From assembly GCA_021014325.1 (NCBI GenBank), contig JAJGQC010000735.1:25828-89827 (forward strand): DNA of 64,000 bases. The letters run 5' to 3'. The notes under the pieces are model-generated. The model was given only the letters and a program-made list of their open reading frames with translations, searched no databases and was not told the origin of the DNA. This document shows, piece after piece, positions 29,801 to 42,400 of this stretch (position 1 is its first letter; each line of letters begins with the position of its first letter). The DNA is from Plazaster borealis. Lineage: Eukaryota; Echinodermata; Asteroidea; Forcipulatida; Labidiasteridae. The position numbers and the translations under genes were made by a program.

Positions 29801-32740
29801 TTGCGTGTGTTAGTATAGGCAGCCCCAGTTAGTTATTTGGTGGCGCGAGTAGCCCTACTCCCTGGCCGCTCGCCTCGCCTACAAAGCCGTCACAGACACA
29901 CAACCAAAACCAGTCGAGAGCCCTTGAGATGGGCTTTCCAACGGTATAAAACTTGTGCAAATCCAACAATATTCTGAGGGTGATCTGACCGTCCTTAACT
30001 TGTGTTTGTCTCTTTGACAGCTCTGTGTACAAAAATCCCGTTGAACATGCTCTTGAGCAGCATTCGGAGCATCACCACTTGCTGGTCGTTTCCGGTCCGA
30101 AGATGGCGCAGAGTGACCACAAAAGCCCGATTTTCGGATGCAGGGATATGTCAGGCACAGGCAGGTACAAACTGGGTCGCTCTAGCACGCTTGGCTCGGG
30201 AGCTATGGTCAAAGACAGCGCAGAGTTTATGTCAAATCTTTTTCGGCAGAAATTTTCTTGCGTGTGTTAGTATAGGCAGCCCCAGTTAGTTATTTGGTGG
30301 CGCGAGTAGCCCTACTCCTGGCCGCTCGCCTCGCCTACAAAGCCGTCACAGACACACAACCAAAACCAGTCGAGAGCCCTTGAGATGGGCTTTCCAACGG
30401 TATAAAACTTGTGCAAATCCAACAATATTCTGAGGGTGATCTGACCGTCCTTAACTTGTGTTTGTCTCTTTGACAGCTCTGTGTACAAAAATCCCGTTGA
30501 ACATGCTCTTGAGCAGCATTCGGAGCATCACCACTTGCTGGTCGTTTCCGGTCCGAAGATGGCGCAGAGTGACCACAAAAGCCCGATTTTCGGATGCAGG
30601 GATATGTCAGGCACAGGCAGGTACAAACTGGGTCGCTCTAGCACGCTTGGCTCGGGAGCTATGGTCAAAGACAGCGCAGAGTTTATGTCAAATTTTTTTC
30701 GGCAGAAATTTTCTTGCGTGTGTTAGTATAGGCAGCCCCAGTTAGTTATTTGGTGGCGCGAGTAGCCCTACTCCCTGGCCGCTCGCCTCGCCTACAAAGC
30801 CGTCACAGACACACAACCAAAACCAGTCGAGAGCCCTTGAGATGGGCTTTCCAACGGTATAAAACTTGTGCAAATCCAACAATATTCTGAGGGTGATCTG
30901 ACCGTCCTTAACTTGTGTTTGTCTCTTTGACAGCTCTGTGTACAAAAATCCCGTTGAACATGCTCTTGAGCAGCATTCGGAGCATCACCACTTGCTGGTC
31001 GTTTCCGGTCCGAAGATGGCGCAGAGTGACCACAAAAGCCCGATTTTCGGATGCAGGGATATGTCAGGCACAGGCAGGTACAAACTGGGTCGCTCTAGCA
31101 CGCTTGGCTCGGGAGCTATGGTCAAAGACAGCGCAGAGTTTATGTCAAATCTTTTTTCGGCAGAAATTTTCTTGCGTGTGTTAGTATAGGCAGCCCCAGT
31201 TAGTTATTTGGTGGCGCGAGTAGCCCTACTCCCTGGCCGCTCGCCTCGCCTACAAAGCCGTCACAGACACACAACCAAAACCAGTCGAGAGCCCTTGAGA
31301 TGGGCTTTCCAACGGTATAAAACTTGTGCAAATCCAACAATATTCTGAGGGTGATCTGACCGTCCTTAACTTGTGTTTGTCTCTTTGACAGCTCTGTGTA
31401 CAAAAATCCCGTTGAACATGCTCTTGAGCAGCATTCGAGCATCACCACTTGCTGGTCGTTTCCGGTCCGAAGATGGCGCAGAGTGACCACAAAAGCCCGA
31501 TTTTCGGATGCAGGGATATGTCAGGCACAGGCAGGTACAAACTGGGTCGCTCTAGCACGCTTGGCTCGGGAGCTATGGTCAAAGACAGCGCAGAGTTTAT
31601 GTCAAATCTTTTTCGGCAGAAATTTTCTTGCGTGTGTTAGTATAGGCAGCCCCAGTTAGTTATTTGGTGGCGCGAGTAGCCCTACTCCTGGCCGCTCGCC
31701 TCGCCTACAAAGCCGTCACAGACACACAACCAAAACCAGTCGAGAGCCCTTGAGATGGGCTTTCCAACGGTATAAAACTTGTGCAAATCCAACAATATTC
31801 TGAGGGTGATCTGACCGTCCTTAACTTGTGTTTGTCTCTTTGACAGCTCTGTGTACAAAAATCCCGTTGAACATGCTCTTGAGCAGCATTCGAGCATCAC
31901 CACTTGCTGGTCGTTTCCGGTCCGAAGATGGCGCAGAGTGACCACAAAAGCCCGATTTTCGGATGCAGGGATATGTCAGGCACAGGCAGGTACAAACTGG
32001 GTCGCTCTAGCACGCTTGGCTCGGGAGCTATGGTCAAAGACAGCGCAGAGTTTATGTCAAATCTTTTTCGGCAGAAATTTTCTTGCGTGTGTTAGTATAG
32101 GCAGCCCCAGTTAGTTATTTGGTGGCGCGAGTAGCCCTACTCCCTGGCCGCTCGCCTCGCCTACAAAGCCGTCACAGACACACAACCAAAACCAGTCGAG
32201 AGCCCTTGAGATGGGCTTTCCAACGGTATAAAACTTGTGCAAATCCAACAATATTCTGAGGGTGATCTGACCGTCCTTAACTTGTGTTTGTCTCTTTGAC
32301 AGCTCTGTGTACAAAAATCCCGTTGAACATGCTCTTGAGCAGCATTCGGAGCATCACCACTTGCTGGTCGTTTCCGGTCCGAAGATGGCGCAGAGTGACC
32401 ACAAAAGCCCGATTTTCGGATGCAGGGATATGTCAGGCACAGGCAGGTACAAACTGGGTCGCTCTAGCACGCTTGGCTCGGGAGCTATGGTCAAAGACAG
32501 CGCAGAGTTTATGTCAAATCTTTTTCGGCAGAAATTTTCTTGCGTGTGTTAGTATAGGCAGCCCCAGTTAGTTATTTGGTGGCGCGAGTAGCCCTACTCC
32601 CTGGCCGCTCGCCTCGCCTACAAAGCCGTCACAGACACACAACCAAAACCAGTCGAGAGCCCTTGAGATGGGCTTTCCAACGGTATAAAACTTGTGCAAA
32701 TCCAACAATATTCTGAGGGTGATCTGACCGTCCTTAACTT

Positions 32741-33197
32741 GTGTTTGTCTCTTTGACAGCTCTGTGTACAAAAATCCCGTTGAACATGCTCTTGAGCAGC
32801 ATTCGGAGCATCACCACTTGCTGGTCGTTTCCGGTCCGAAGATGGCGCAGAGTGACCACAAAAGCCCGATTTTCGGATGCAGGGATATGTCAGGCACAGG
32901 CAGGTACAAACTGGGTCGCTCTAGCACGCTTGGCTCGGGAGCTATGGTCAAAGACAGCGCAGAGTTTATGTCAAATCTTTTTCGGCAGAAATTTTCTTGC
33001 GTGTGTTAGTATAGGCAGCCCCAGTTAGTTATTTGGTGGCGCGAGTAGCCCTACTCCCTGGCCGCTCGCCTCGCCTACAAAGCCGTCACAGACACACAAC
33101 CAAAACCAGTCGAGAGCCCTTGAGATGGGCTTTCCAACGGTATAAAACTTGTGCAAATCCAACAATATTCTGAGGGTGATCTGACCGTCCTTAACTT
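32741..33197 (+). repeat. Representative canonical monomer (457 bp)
   Basis: This copy carries the commonest allele at each variable slot. From the anchor (offset 1): a pyrimidine-rich run ending in AG at offsets 1-19; a 144-nt stretch at 20-163 without stops in two frames; a GT at 164; the T-run slot near 236-245; the C-run slot near 313-320; a GC-rich patch with the repeated word cgcctcgcc; a short AGCCC/GGGCT hairpin; and TATAAAA at offset 401. The two-base slot near offset 64 follows a small palindrome (tgctcttgagca). Short ORFs of 67-127 codons exist on both strands in most copies. They overlap each other, change length with each single-base indel and accumulate amino-acid changes freely in the edge copies, so they are not annotated as genes. 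Confidence 0.95.
33141..33147 (+). promoter_or_regulatory. TATA-like box in the canonical monomer
   Basis: The perfect TATAAAA lies after caacgg and is followed by ttgtgcaaatcc, which contains an octamer-like GCAAAT. It is present in essentially every core copy. A degenerate version (TATAAAT) is seen in the edge copy at 54161. A start about 30 bp downstream would fall near caatattctgag. No proximal sequence element or start site is recognised, so promoter activity is only a possibility. The same word occurs by chance in AT-rich DNA, but here it sits in a GC-balanced unit. Confidence 0.25.
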
Positions 33198-33216
33198 GTG
33201 TTTGTCTCTTTGACAG
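33189..33216 (+). promoter_or_regulatory. Branch point plus 3' splice-site-like signal in the canonical monomer
   Basis: The string ccttaac matches the yUnAy branch consensus. It is followed by a U-rich tract (gtgtttgtctctttgac) and AG at 33215-33216, with about 20 nt between the branch A and the AG. This is a textbook acceptor arrangement and is repeated in every copy. The satellite array ends at 55129, exactly at the branch-point word. No transcript is known, so splicing is inferred from motifs alone. Confidence 0.35.
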
Positions 33217-33360
33217 CTCTGTGTACAAAAATCCCGTTGAACATGCTCTTGAGCAGCATTCGGAGCATCACCACTTGCTGGTCGTTTCCGGTCCGAAGAT
33301 GGCGCAGAGTGACCACAAAAGCCCGATTTTCGGATGCAGGGATATGTCAGGCACAGGCAG
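33217..33360 (+). other. Exon-like 144-nt segment between AG and GT
   Basis: The segment begins after the acceptor-like AG and ends at ggcag before GTACAA at 33361. Its length is 144 nt, exactly 48 codons, so it would be phase-symmetric if chained from copy to copy, and two of the three frames remain open across the chained junction. Against a coding role, about 18 of the roughly 120 copies carry a one-base deletion near 33264 that breaks both frames, and edge copies change amino acids without restraint. The donor GTACAA is weaker than GTRAGT. It could instead be a non-coding exon or a coincidence. Confidence 0.2.
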
Positions 33361-33434
33361 GTACAAACTGGGTCGCTCTAGCACGCTTGGCTCGGGAGCT
33401 ATGGTCAAAGACAGCGCAGAGTTTATGTCAAATC

Positions 33435-33439
33435 TTTTT
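33435..33439 (+). other. Variable T-run slot (canonical T5 allele)
   Basis: In the canonical copy, caaatc is followed by five T and then cggcag. This is the most variable position of the monomer. Other copies have T6, T7 or six-base tracts with one or two interruptions, for example near 1447, 4188, 6017, 9219, 18353, 19723, 22010, 28865, 38459, 43940 and 51706. A T-run of this length could act as a polymerase III terminator on the plus strand for a transcript starting near the TATA-like box, about 266 nt away. No internal A or B box was found to support that. Confidence 0.5.
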
Positions 33440-36400
33440 CGGCAGAAATTTTCTTGCGTGTGTTAGTATAGGCAGCCCCAGTTAGTTATTTGGTGGCGCG
33501 AGTAGCCCTACTCCCTGGCCGCTCGCCTCGCCTACAAAGCCGTCACAGACACACAACCAAAACCAGTCGAGAGCCCTTGAGATGGGCTTTCCAACGGTAT
33601 AAAACTTGTGCAAATCCAACAATATTCTGAGGGTGATCTGACCGTCCTTAACTTGTGTTTGTCTCTTTGACAGCTCTGTGTACAAAAATCCCGTTGAACA
33701 TGCTCTTGAGCAGCATTCGGAGCATCACCACTTGCTGGTCGTTTCCGGTCCGAAGATGGCGCAGAGTGACCACAAAAGCCCGATTTTCGGATGCAGGGAT
33801 ATGTCAGGCACAGGCAGGTACAAACTGGGTCGCTCTAGCACGCTTGGCTCGGGAGCTATGGTCAAAGACAGCGCAGAGTTTATGTCAAATCTTTTTCGGC
33901 AGAAATTTTCTTGCGTGTGTTAGTATAGGCAGCCCCAGTTAGTTATTTGGTGGCGCGAGTAGCCCTACTCCCTGGCCGCTCGCCTCGCCTACAAAGCCGT
34001 CACAGACACACAACCAAAACCAGTCGAGAGCCCTTGAGATGGGCTTTCCAACGGTATAAAACTTGTGCAAATCCAACAATATTCTGAGGGTGATCTGACC
34101 GTCCTTAACTTGTGTTTGTCTCTTTGACAGCTCTGTGTACAAAAATCCCGTTGAACATGCTCTTGAGCAGCATTCGGAGCATCACCACTTGCTGGTCGTT
34201 TCCGGTCCGAAGATGGCGCAGAGTGACCACAAAAGCCCGATTTTCGGATGCAGGGATATGTCAGGCACAGGCAGGTACAAACTGGGTCGCTCTAGCACGC
34301 TTGGCTCGGGAGCTATGGTCAAAGACAGCGCAGAGTTTATGTCAAATCTTTTTCGGCAGAAATTTTCTTGCGTGTGTTAGTATAGGCAGCCCCAGTTAGT
34401 TATTTGGTGGCGCGAGTAGCCCTACTCCCTGGCCGCTCGCCTCGCCTACAAAGCCGTCACAGACACACAACCAAAACCAGTCGAGAGCCCTTGAGATGGG
34501 CTTTCCAACGGTATAAAACTTGTGCAAATCCAACAATATTCTGAGGGTGATCTGACCGTCCTTAACTTGTGTTTGTCTCTTTGACAGCTCTGTGTACAAA
34601 AATCCCGTTGAACATGCTCTTGAGCAGCATTCGGAGCATCACCACTTGCTGGTCGTTTCCGGTCCGAAGATGGCGCAGAGTGACCACAAAAGCCCGATTT
34701 TCGGATGCAGGGATATGTCAGGCACAGGCAGGTACAAACTGGGTCGCTCTAGCACGCTTGGCTCGGGAGCTATGGTCAAAGACAGCGCAGAGTTTATGTC
34801 AAATCTTTTTCGGCAGAAATTTTCTTGCGTGTGTTAGTATAGGCAGCCCCAGTTAGTTATTTGGTGGCGCGAGTAGCCCTACTCCCTGGCCGCTCGCCTC
34901 GCCTACAAAGCCGTCACAGACACACAACCAAAACCAGTCGAGAGCCCTTGAGATGGGCTTTCCAACGGTATAAAACTTGTGCAAATCCAACAATATTCTG
35001 AGGGTGATCTGACCGTCCTTAACTTGTGTTTGTCTCTTTGACAGCTCTGTGTACAAAAATCCCGTTGAACATGCTCTTGAGCAGCATTCGGAGCATCACC
35101 ACTTGCTGGTCGTTTCCGGTCCGAAGATGGCGCAGAGTGACCACAAAAGCCCGATTTTCGGATGCAGGGATATGTCAGGCACAGGCAGGTACAAACTGGG
35201 TCGCTCTAGCACGCTTGGCTCGGGAGCTATGGTCAAAGACAGCGCAGAGTTTATGTCAAATCTTTTTCGGCAGAAATTTTCTTGCGTGTGTTAGTATAGG
35301 CAGCCCCAGTTAGTTATTTGGTGGCGCGAGTAGCCCTACTCCCTGGCCGCTCGCCTCGCCTACAAAGCCGTCACAGACACACAACCAAAACCAGTCGAGA
35401 GCCCTTGAGATGGGCTTTCCAACGGTATAAAACTTGTGCAAATCCAACAATATTCTGAGGGTGATCTGACCGTCCTTAACTTGTGTTTGTCTCTTTGACA
35501 GCTCTGTGTACAAAAATCCCGTTGAACATGCTCTTGAGCAGCATTCGGAGCATCACCACTTGCTGGTCGTTTCCGGTCCGAAGATGGCGCAGAGTGACCA
35601 CAAAAGCCCGATTTTCGGATGCAGGGATATGTCAGGCACAGGCAGGTACAAACTGGGTCGCTCTAGCACGCTTGGCTCGGGAGCTATGGTCAAAGACAGC
35701 GCAGAGTTTATGTCAAATCTTTTTCGGCAGAAATTTTCTTGCGTGTGTTAGTATAGGCAGCCCCAGTTAGTTATTTGGTGGCGCGAGTAGCCCTACTCCC
35801 TGGCCGCTCGCCTCGCCTACAAAGCCGTCACAGACACACAACCAAAACCAGTCGAGAGCCCTTGAGATGGGCTTTCCAACGGTATAAAACTTGTGCAAAT
35901 CCAACAATATTCTGAGGGTGATCTGACCGTCCTTAACTTGTGTTTGTCTCTTTGACAGCTCTGTGTACAAAAATCCCGTTGAACATGCTCTTGAGCAGCA
36001 TTCGGAGCATCACCACTTGCTGGTCGTTTCCGGTCCGAAGATGGCGCAGAGTGACCACAAAAGCCCGATTTTCGGATGCAGGGATATGTCAGGCACAGGC
36101 AGGTACAAACTGGGTCGCTCTAGCACGCTTGGCTCGGGAGCTATGGTCAAAGACAGCGCAGAGTTTATGTCAAATCTTTTTCGGCAGAAATTTTCTTGCG
36201 TGTGTTAGTATAGGCAGCCCCAGTTAGTTATTTGGTGGCGCGAGTAGCCCTACTCCTGGCCGCTCGCCTCGCCTACAAAGCCGTCACAGACACACAACCA
36301 AAACCAGTCGAGAGCCCTTGAGATGGGCTTTCCAACGGTATAAAACTTGTGCAAATCCAACAATATTCTGAGGGTGATCTGACCGTCCTTAACTTGTGTT

Positions 36401-39400
36401 TGTCTCTTTGACAGCTCTGTGTACAAAAATCCCGTTGAACATGCTCTTGAGCAGCATTCGAGCATCACCACTTGCTGGTCGTTTCCGGTCCGAAGATGGC
36501 GCAGAGTGACCACAAAAGCCCGATTTTCGGATGCAGGGATATGTCAGGCACAGGCAGGTACAAACTGGGTCGCTCTAGCACGCTTGGCTCGGGAGCTATG
36601 GTCAAAGACAGCGCAGAGTTTATGTCAAATCTTTTTCGGCAGAAATTTTCTTGCGTGTGTTAGTATAGGCAGCCCCAGTTAGTTATTTGGTGGCGCGAGT
36701 AGCCCTACTCCCTGGCCGCTCGCCTCGCCTACAAAGCCGTCACAGACACACAACCAAAACCAGTCGAGAGCCCTTGAGATGGGCTTTCCAACGGTATAAA
36801 ACTTGTGCAAATCCAACAATATTCTGAGGGTGATCTGACCGTCCTTAACTTGTGTTTGTCTCTTTGACAGCTCTGTGTACAAAAATCCCGTTGAACATGC
36901 TCTTGAGCAGCATTCGGAGCATCACCACTTGCTGGTCGTTTCCGGTCCGAAGATGGCGCAGAGTGACCACAAAAGCCCGATTTTCGGATGCAGGGATATG
37001 TCAGGCACAGGCAGGTACAAACTGGGTCGCTCTAGCACGCTTGGCTCGGGAGCTATGGTCAAAGACAGCGCAGAGTTTATGTCAAATCTTTTTCGGCAGA
37101 AATTTTCTTGCGTGTGTTAGTATAGGCAGCCCCAGTTAGTTATTTGGTGGCGCGAGTAGCCCTACTCCCTGGCCGCTCGCCTCGCCTACAAAGCCGTCAC
37201 AGACACACAACCAAAACCAGTCGAGAGCCCTTGAGATGGGCTTTCCAACGGTATAAAACTTGTGCAAATCCAACAATATTCTGAGGGTGATCTGACCGTC
37301 CTTAACTTGTGTTTGTCTCTTTGACAGCTCTGTGTACAAAAATCCCGTTGAACATGCTCTTGAGCAGCATTCGGAGCATCACCACTTGCTGGTCGTTTCC
37401 GGTCCGAAGATGGCGCAGAGTGACCACAAAAGCCCGATTTTCGGATGCAGGGATATGTCAGGCACAGGCAGGTACAAACTGGGTCGCTCTAGCACGCTTG
37501 GCTCGGGAGCTATGGTCAAAGACAGCGCAGAGTTTATGTCAAATCTTTTTCGGCAGAAATTTTCTTGCGTGTGTTAGTATAGGCAGCCCCAGTTAGTTAT
37601 TTGGTGGCGCGAGTAGCCCTACTCCCTGGCCGCTCGCCTCGCCTACAAAGCCGTCACAGACACACAACCAAAACCAGTCGAGAGCCCTTGAGATGGGCTT
37701 TCCAACGGTATAAAACTTGTGCAAATCCAACAATATTCTGAGGGTGATCTGACCGTCCTTAACTTGTGTTTGTCTCTTTGACAGCTCTGTGTACAAAAAT
37801 CCCGTTGAACATGCTCTTGAGCAGCATTCGGAGCATCACCACTTGCTGGTCGTTTCCGGTCCGAAGATGGCGCAGAGTGACCACAAAAGCCCGATTTTCG
37901 GATGCAGGGATATGTCAGGCACAGGCAGGTACAAACTGGGTCGCTCTAGCACGCTTGGCTCGGGAGCTATGGTCAAAGACAGCGCAGAGTTTATGTCAAA
38001 TCTTTTTCGGCAGAAATTTTCTTGCGTGTGTTAGTATAGGCAGCCCCAGTTAGTTATTTGGTGGCGCGAGTAGCCCTACTCCCTGGCCGCTCGCCTCGCC
38101 TACAAAGCCGTCACAGACACACAACCAAAACCAGTCGAGAGCCCTTGAGATGGGCTTTCCAACGGTATAAAACTTGTGCAAATCCAACAATATTCTGAGG
38201 GTGATCTGACCGTCCTTAACTTGTGTTTGTCTCTTTGACAGCTCTGTGTACAAAAATCCCGTTGAACATGCTCTTGAGCAGCATTCGAGCATCACCACTT
38301 GCTGGTCGTTTCCGGTCCGAAGATGGCGCAGAGTGACCACAAAAGCCCGATTTTCGGATGCAGGGATATGTCAGGCACAGGCAGGTACAAACTGGGTCGC
38401 TCTAGCACGCTTGGCTCGGGAGCTATGGTCAAAGACAGCGCAGAGTTTATGTCAAATCTTTGTTCGGCAGAAATTTTCTTGCGTGTGTTAGTATAGGCAG
38501 CCCCATTTAGTTATTTGGTGGCGCGAGTAGCCCTACTCCTGGCCGCTCGCCTCGCCTACAAAGCCGTCACAGACACACAACCAAAACCAGTCGAGAGCCC
38601 TTGAGATGGGCTTTCCAACGGTATAAAACTTGTGCAAATCCAACAATATTCTGAGGGTGATCTGACCGTCCTTAACTTGTGTTTGTCTCTTTGACAGCTC
38701 TGTGTACAAAAATCCCGTTGAACATGCTCTTGAGCAGCATTCGGAGCATCACCACTTGCTGGTCGTTTCCGGTCCGAAGATGGCGCAGAGTGACCACAAA
38801 AGCCCGATTTTCGGATGCAGGGATATGTCAGGCACAGGCAGGTACAAACTGGGTCGCTCTAGCACGCTTGGCTCGGGAGCTATGGTCAAAGACAGCGCAG
38901 AGTTTATGTCAAATCTTTTTCGGCAGAAATTTTCTTGCGTGTGTTAGTATAGGCAGCCCCAGTTAGTTATTTGGTGGCGCGAGTAGCCCTACTCCCTGGC
39001 CGCTCGCCTCGCCTACAAAGCCGTCACAGACACACAACCAAAACCAGTCGAGAGCCCTTGAGATGGGCTTTCCAACGGTATAAAACTTGTGCAAATCCAA
39101 CAATATTCTGAGGGTGATCTGACCGTCCTTAACTTGTGTTTGTCTCTTTGACAGCTCTGTGTACAAAAATCCCGTTGAACATGCTCTTGAGCAGCATTCG
39201 GAGCATCACCACTTGCTGGTCGTTTCCGGTCCGAAGATGGCGCAGAGTGACCACAAAAGCCCGATTTTCGGATGCAGGGATATGTCAGGCACAGGCAGGT
39301 ACAAACTGGGTCGCTCTAGCACGCTTGGCTCGGGAGCTATGGTCAAAGACAGCGCAGAGTTTATGTCAAATCTTTTTCGGCAGAAATTTTCTTGCGTGTG

Positions 39401-42400
39401 TTAGTATAGGCAGCCCCAGTTAGTTATTTGGTGGCGCGAGTAGCCCTACTCCTGGCCGCTCGCCTCGCCTACAAAGCCGTCACAGACACACAACCAAAAC
39501 CAGTCGAGAGCCCTTGAGATGGGCTTTCCAACGGTATAAAACTTGTGCAAATCCAACAATATTCTGAGGGTGATCTGACCGTCCTTAACTTGTGTTTGTC
39601 TCTTTGACAGCTCTGTGTACAAAAATCCCGTTGAACATGCTCTTGAGCAGCATTCGGAGCATCACCACTTGCTGGTCGTTTCCGGTCCGAAGATGGCGCA
39701 GAGTGACCACAAAAGCCCGATTTTCGGATGCAGGGATATGTCAGGCACAGGCAGGTACAAACTGGGTCGCTCTAGCACGCTTGGCTCGGGAGCTATGGTC
39801 AAAGACAGCGCAGAGTTTATGTCAAATCTTTTTCGGCAGAAATTTTCTTGCGTGTGTTAGTATAGGCAGCCCCAGTTAGTTATTTGGTGGCGCGAGTAGC
39901 CCTACTCCCTGGCCGCTCGCCTCGCCTACAAAGCCGTCACAGACACACAACCAAAACCAGTCGAGAGCCCTTGAGATGGGCTTTCCAACGGTATAAAACT
40001 TGTGCAAATCCAACAATATTCTGAGGGTGATCTGACCGTCCTTAACTTGTGTTTGTCTCTTTGACAGCTCTGTGTACAAAAATCCCGTTGAACATGCTCT
40101 TGAGCAGCATTCGGAGCATCACCACTTGCTGGTCGTTTCCGGTCCGAAGATGGCGCAGAGTGACCACAAAAGCCCGATTTTCGGATGCAGGGATATGTCA
40201 GGCACAGGCAGGTACAAACTGGGTCGCTCTAGCACGCTTGGCTCGGGAGCTATGGTCAAAGACAGCGCAGAGTTTATGTCAAATCTTTTTCGGCAGAAAT
40301 TTTCTTGCGTGTGTTAGTATAGGCAGCCCCAGTTAGTTATTTGGTGGCGCGAGTAGCCCTACTCCCTGGCCGCTCGCCTCGCCTACAAAGCCGTCACAGA
40401 CACACAACCAAAACCAGTCGAGAGCCCTTGAGATGGGCTTTCCAACGGTATAAAACTTGTGCAAATCCAACAATATTCTGAGGGTGATCTGACCGTCCTT
40501 AACTTGTGTTTGTCTCTTTGACAGCTCTGTGTACAAAAATCCCGTTGAACATGCTCTTGAGCAGCATTCGGAGCATCACCACTTGCTGGTCGTTTCCGGT
40601 CCGAAGATGGCGCAGAGTGACCACAAAAGCCCGATTTTCGGATGCAGGGATATGTCAGGCACAGGCAGGTACAAACTGGGTCGCTCTAGCACGCTTGGCT
40701 CGGGAGCTATGGTCAAAGACAGCGCAGAGTTTATGTCAAATCTTTTTCGGCAGAAATTTTCTTGCGTGTGTTAGTATAGGCAGCCCCAGTTAGTTATTTG
40801 GTGGCGCGAGTAGCCCTACTCCTGGCCGCTCGCCTCGCCTACAAAGCCGTCACAGACACACAACCAAAACCAGTCGAGAGCCCTTGAGATGGGCTTTCCA
40901 ACGGTATAAAACTTGTGCAAATCCAACAATATTCTGAGGGTGATCTGACCGTCCTTAACTTGTGTTTGTCTCTTTGACAGCTCTGTGTACAAAAATCCCG
41001 TTGAACATGCTCTTGAGCAGCATTCGGAGCATCACCACTTGCTGGTCGTTTCCGGTCCGAAGATGGCGCAGAGTGACCACAAAAGCCCGATTTTCGGATG
41101 CAGGGATATGTCAGGCACAGGCAGGTACAAACTGGGTCGCTCTAGCACGCTTGGCTCGGGAGCTATGGTCAAAGACAGCGCAGAGTTTATGTCAAATCTT
41201 TTTCGGCAGAAATTTTCTTGCGTGTGTTAGTATAGGCAGCCCCAGTTAGTTATTTGGTGGCGCGAGTAGCCCTACTCCCTGGCCGCTCGCCTCGCCTACA
41301 AAGCCGTCACAGACACACAACCAAAACCAGTCGAGAGCCCTTGAGATGGGCTTTCCAACGGTATAAAACTTGTGCAAATCCAACAATATTCTGAGGGTGA
41401 TCTGACCGTCCTTAACTTGTGTTTGTCTCTTTGACAGCTCTGTGTACAAAAATCCCGTTGAACATGCTCTTGAGCAGCATTCGGAGCATCACCACTTGCT
41501 GGTCGTTTCCGGTCCGAAGATGGCGCAGAGTGACCACAAAAGCCCGATTTTCGGATGCAGGGATATGTCAGGCACAGGCAGGTACAAACTGGGTCGCTCT
41601 AGCACGCTTGGCTCGGGAGCTATGGTCAAAGACAGCGCAGAGTTTATGTCAAATTTTTTTCGGCAGAAATTTTCTTGCGTGTGTTAGTATAGGCAGCCCC
41701 AGTTAGTTATTTGGTGGCGCGAGTAGCCCTACTCCCTGGCCGCTCGCCTCGCCTACAAAGCCGTCACAGACACACAACCAAAACCAGTCGAGAGCCCTTG
41801 AGATGGGCTTTCCAACGGTATAAAACTTGTGCAAATCCAACAATATTCTGAGGGTGATCTGACCGTCCTTAACTTGTGTTTGTCTCTTTGACAGCTCTGT
41901 GTACAAAAATCCCGTTGAACATGCTCTTGAGCAGCATTCGGAGCATCACCACTTGCTGGTCGTTTCCGGTCCGAAGATGGCGCAGAGTGACCACAAAAGC
42001 CCGATTTTCGGATGCAGGGATATGTCAGGCACAGGCAGGTACAAACTGGGTCGCTCTAGCACGCTTGGCTCGGGAGCTATGGTCAAAGACAGCGCAGAGT
42101 TTATGTCAAATCTTTTTCGGCAGAAATTTTCTTGCGTGTGTTAGTATAGGCAGCCCCAGTTAGTTATTTGGTGGCGCGAGTAGCCCTACTCCCTGGCCGC
42201 TCGCCTCGCCTACAAAGCCGTCACAGACACACAACCAAAACCAGTCGAGAGCCCTTGAGATGGGCTTTCCAACGGTATAAAACTTGTGCAAATCCAACAA
42301 TATTCTGAGGGTGATCTGACCGTCCTTAACTTGTGTTTGTCTCTTTGACAGCTCTGTGTACAAAAATCCCGTTGAACATGCTCTTGAGCAGCATTCGGAG

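Noticed and set aside
33197..33653. CENP-B box in the monomer, marking a centromeric satellite
   Set aside because: The closest word (gattttcggatgcaggg) lacks required positions of the consensus. Centromeric identity cannot be claimed from sequence alone.
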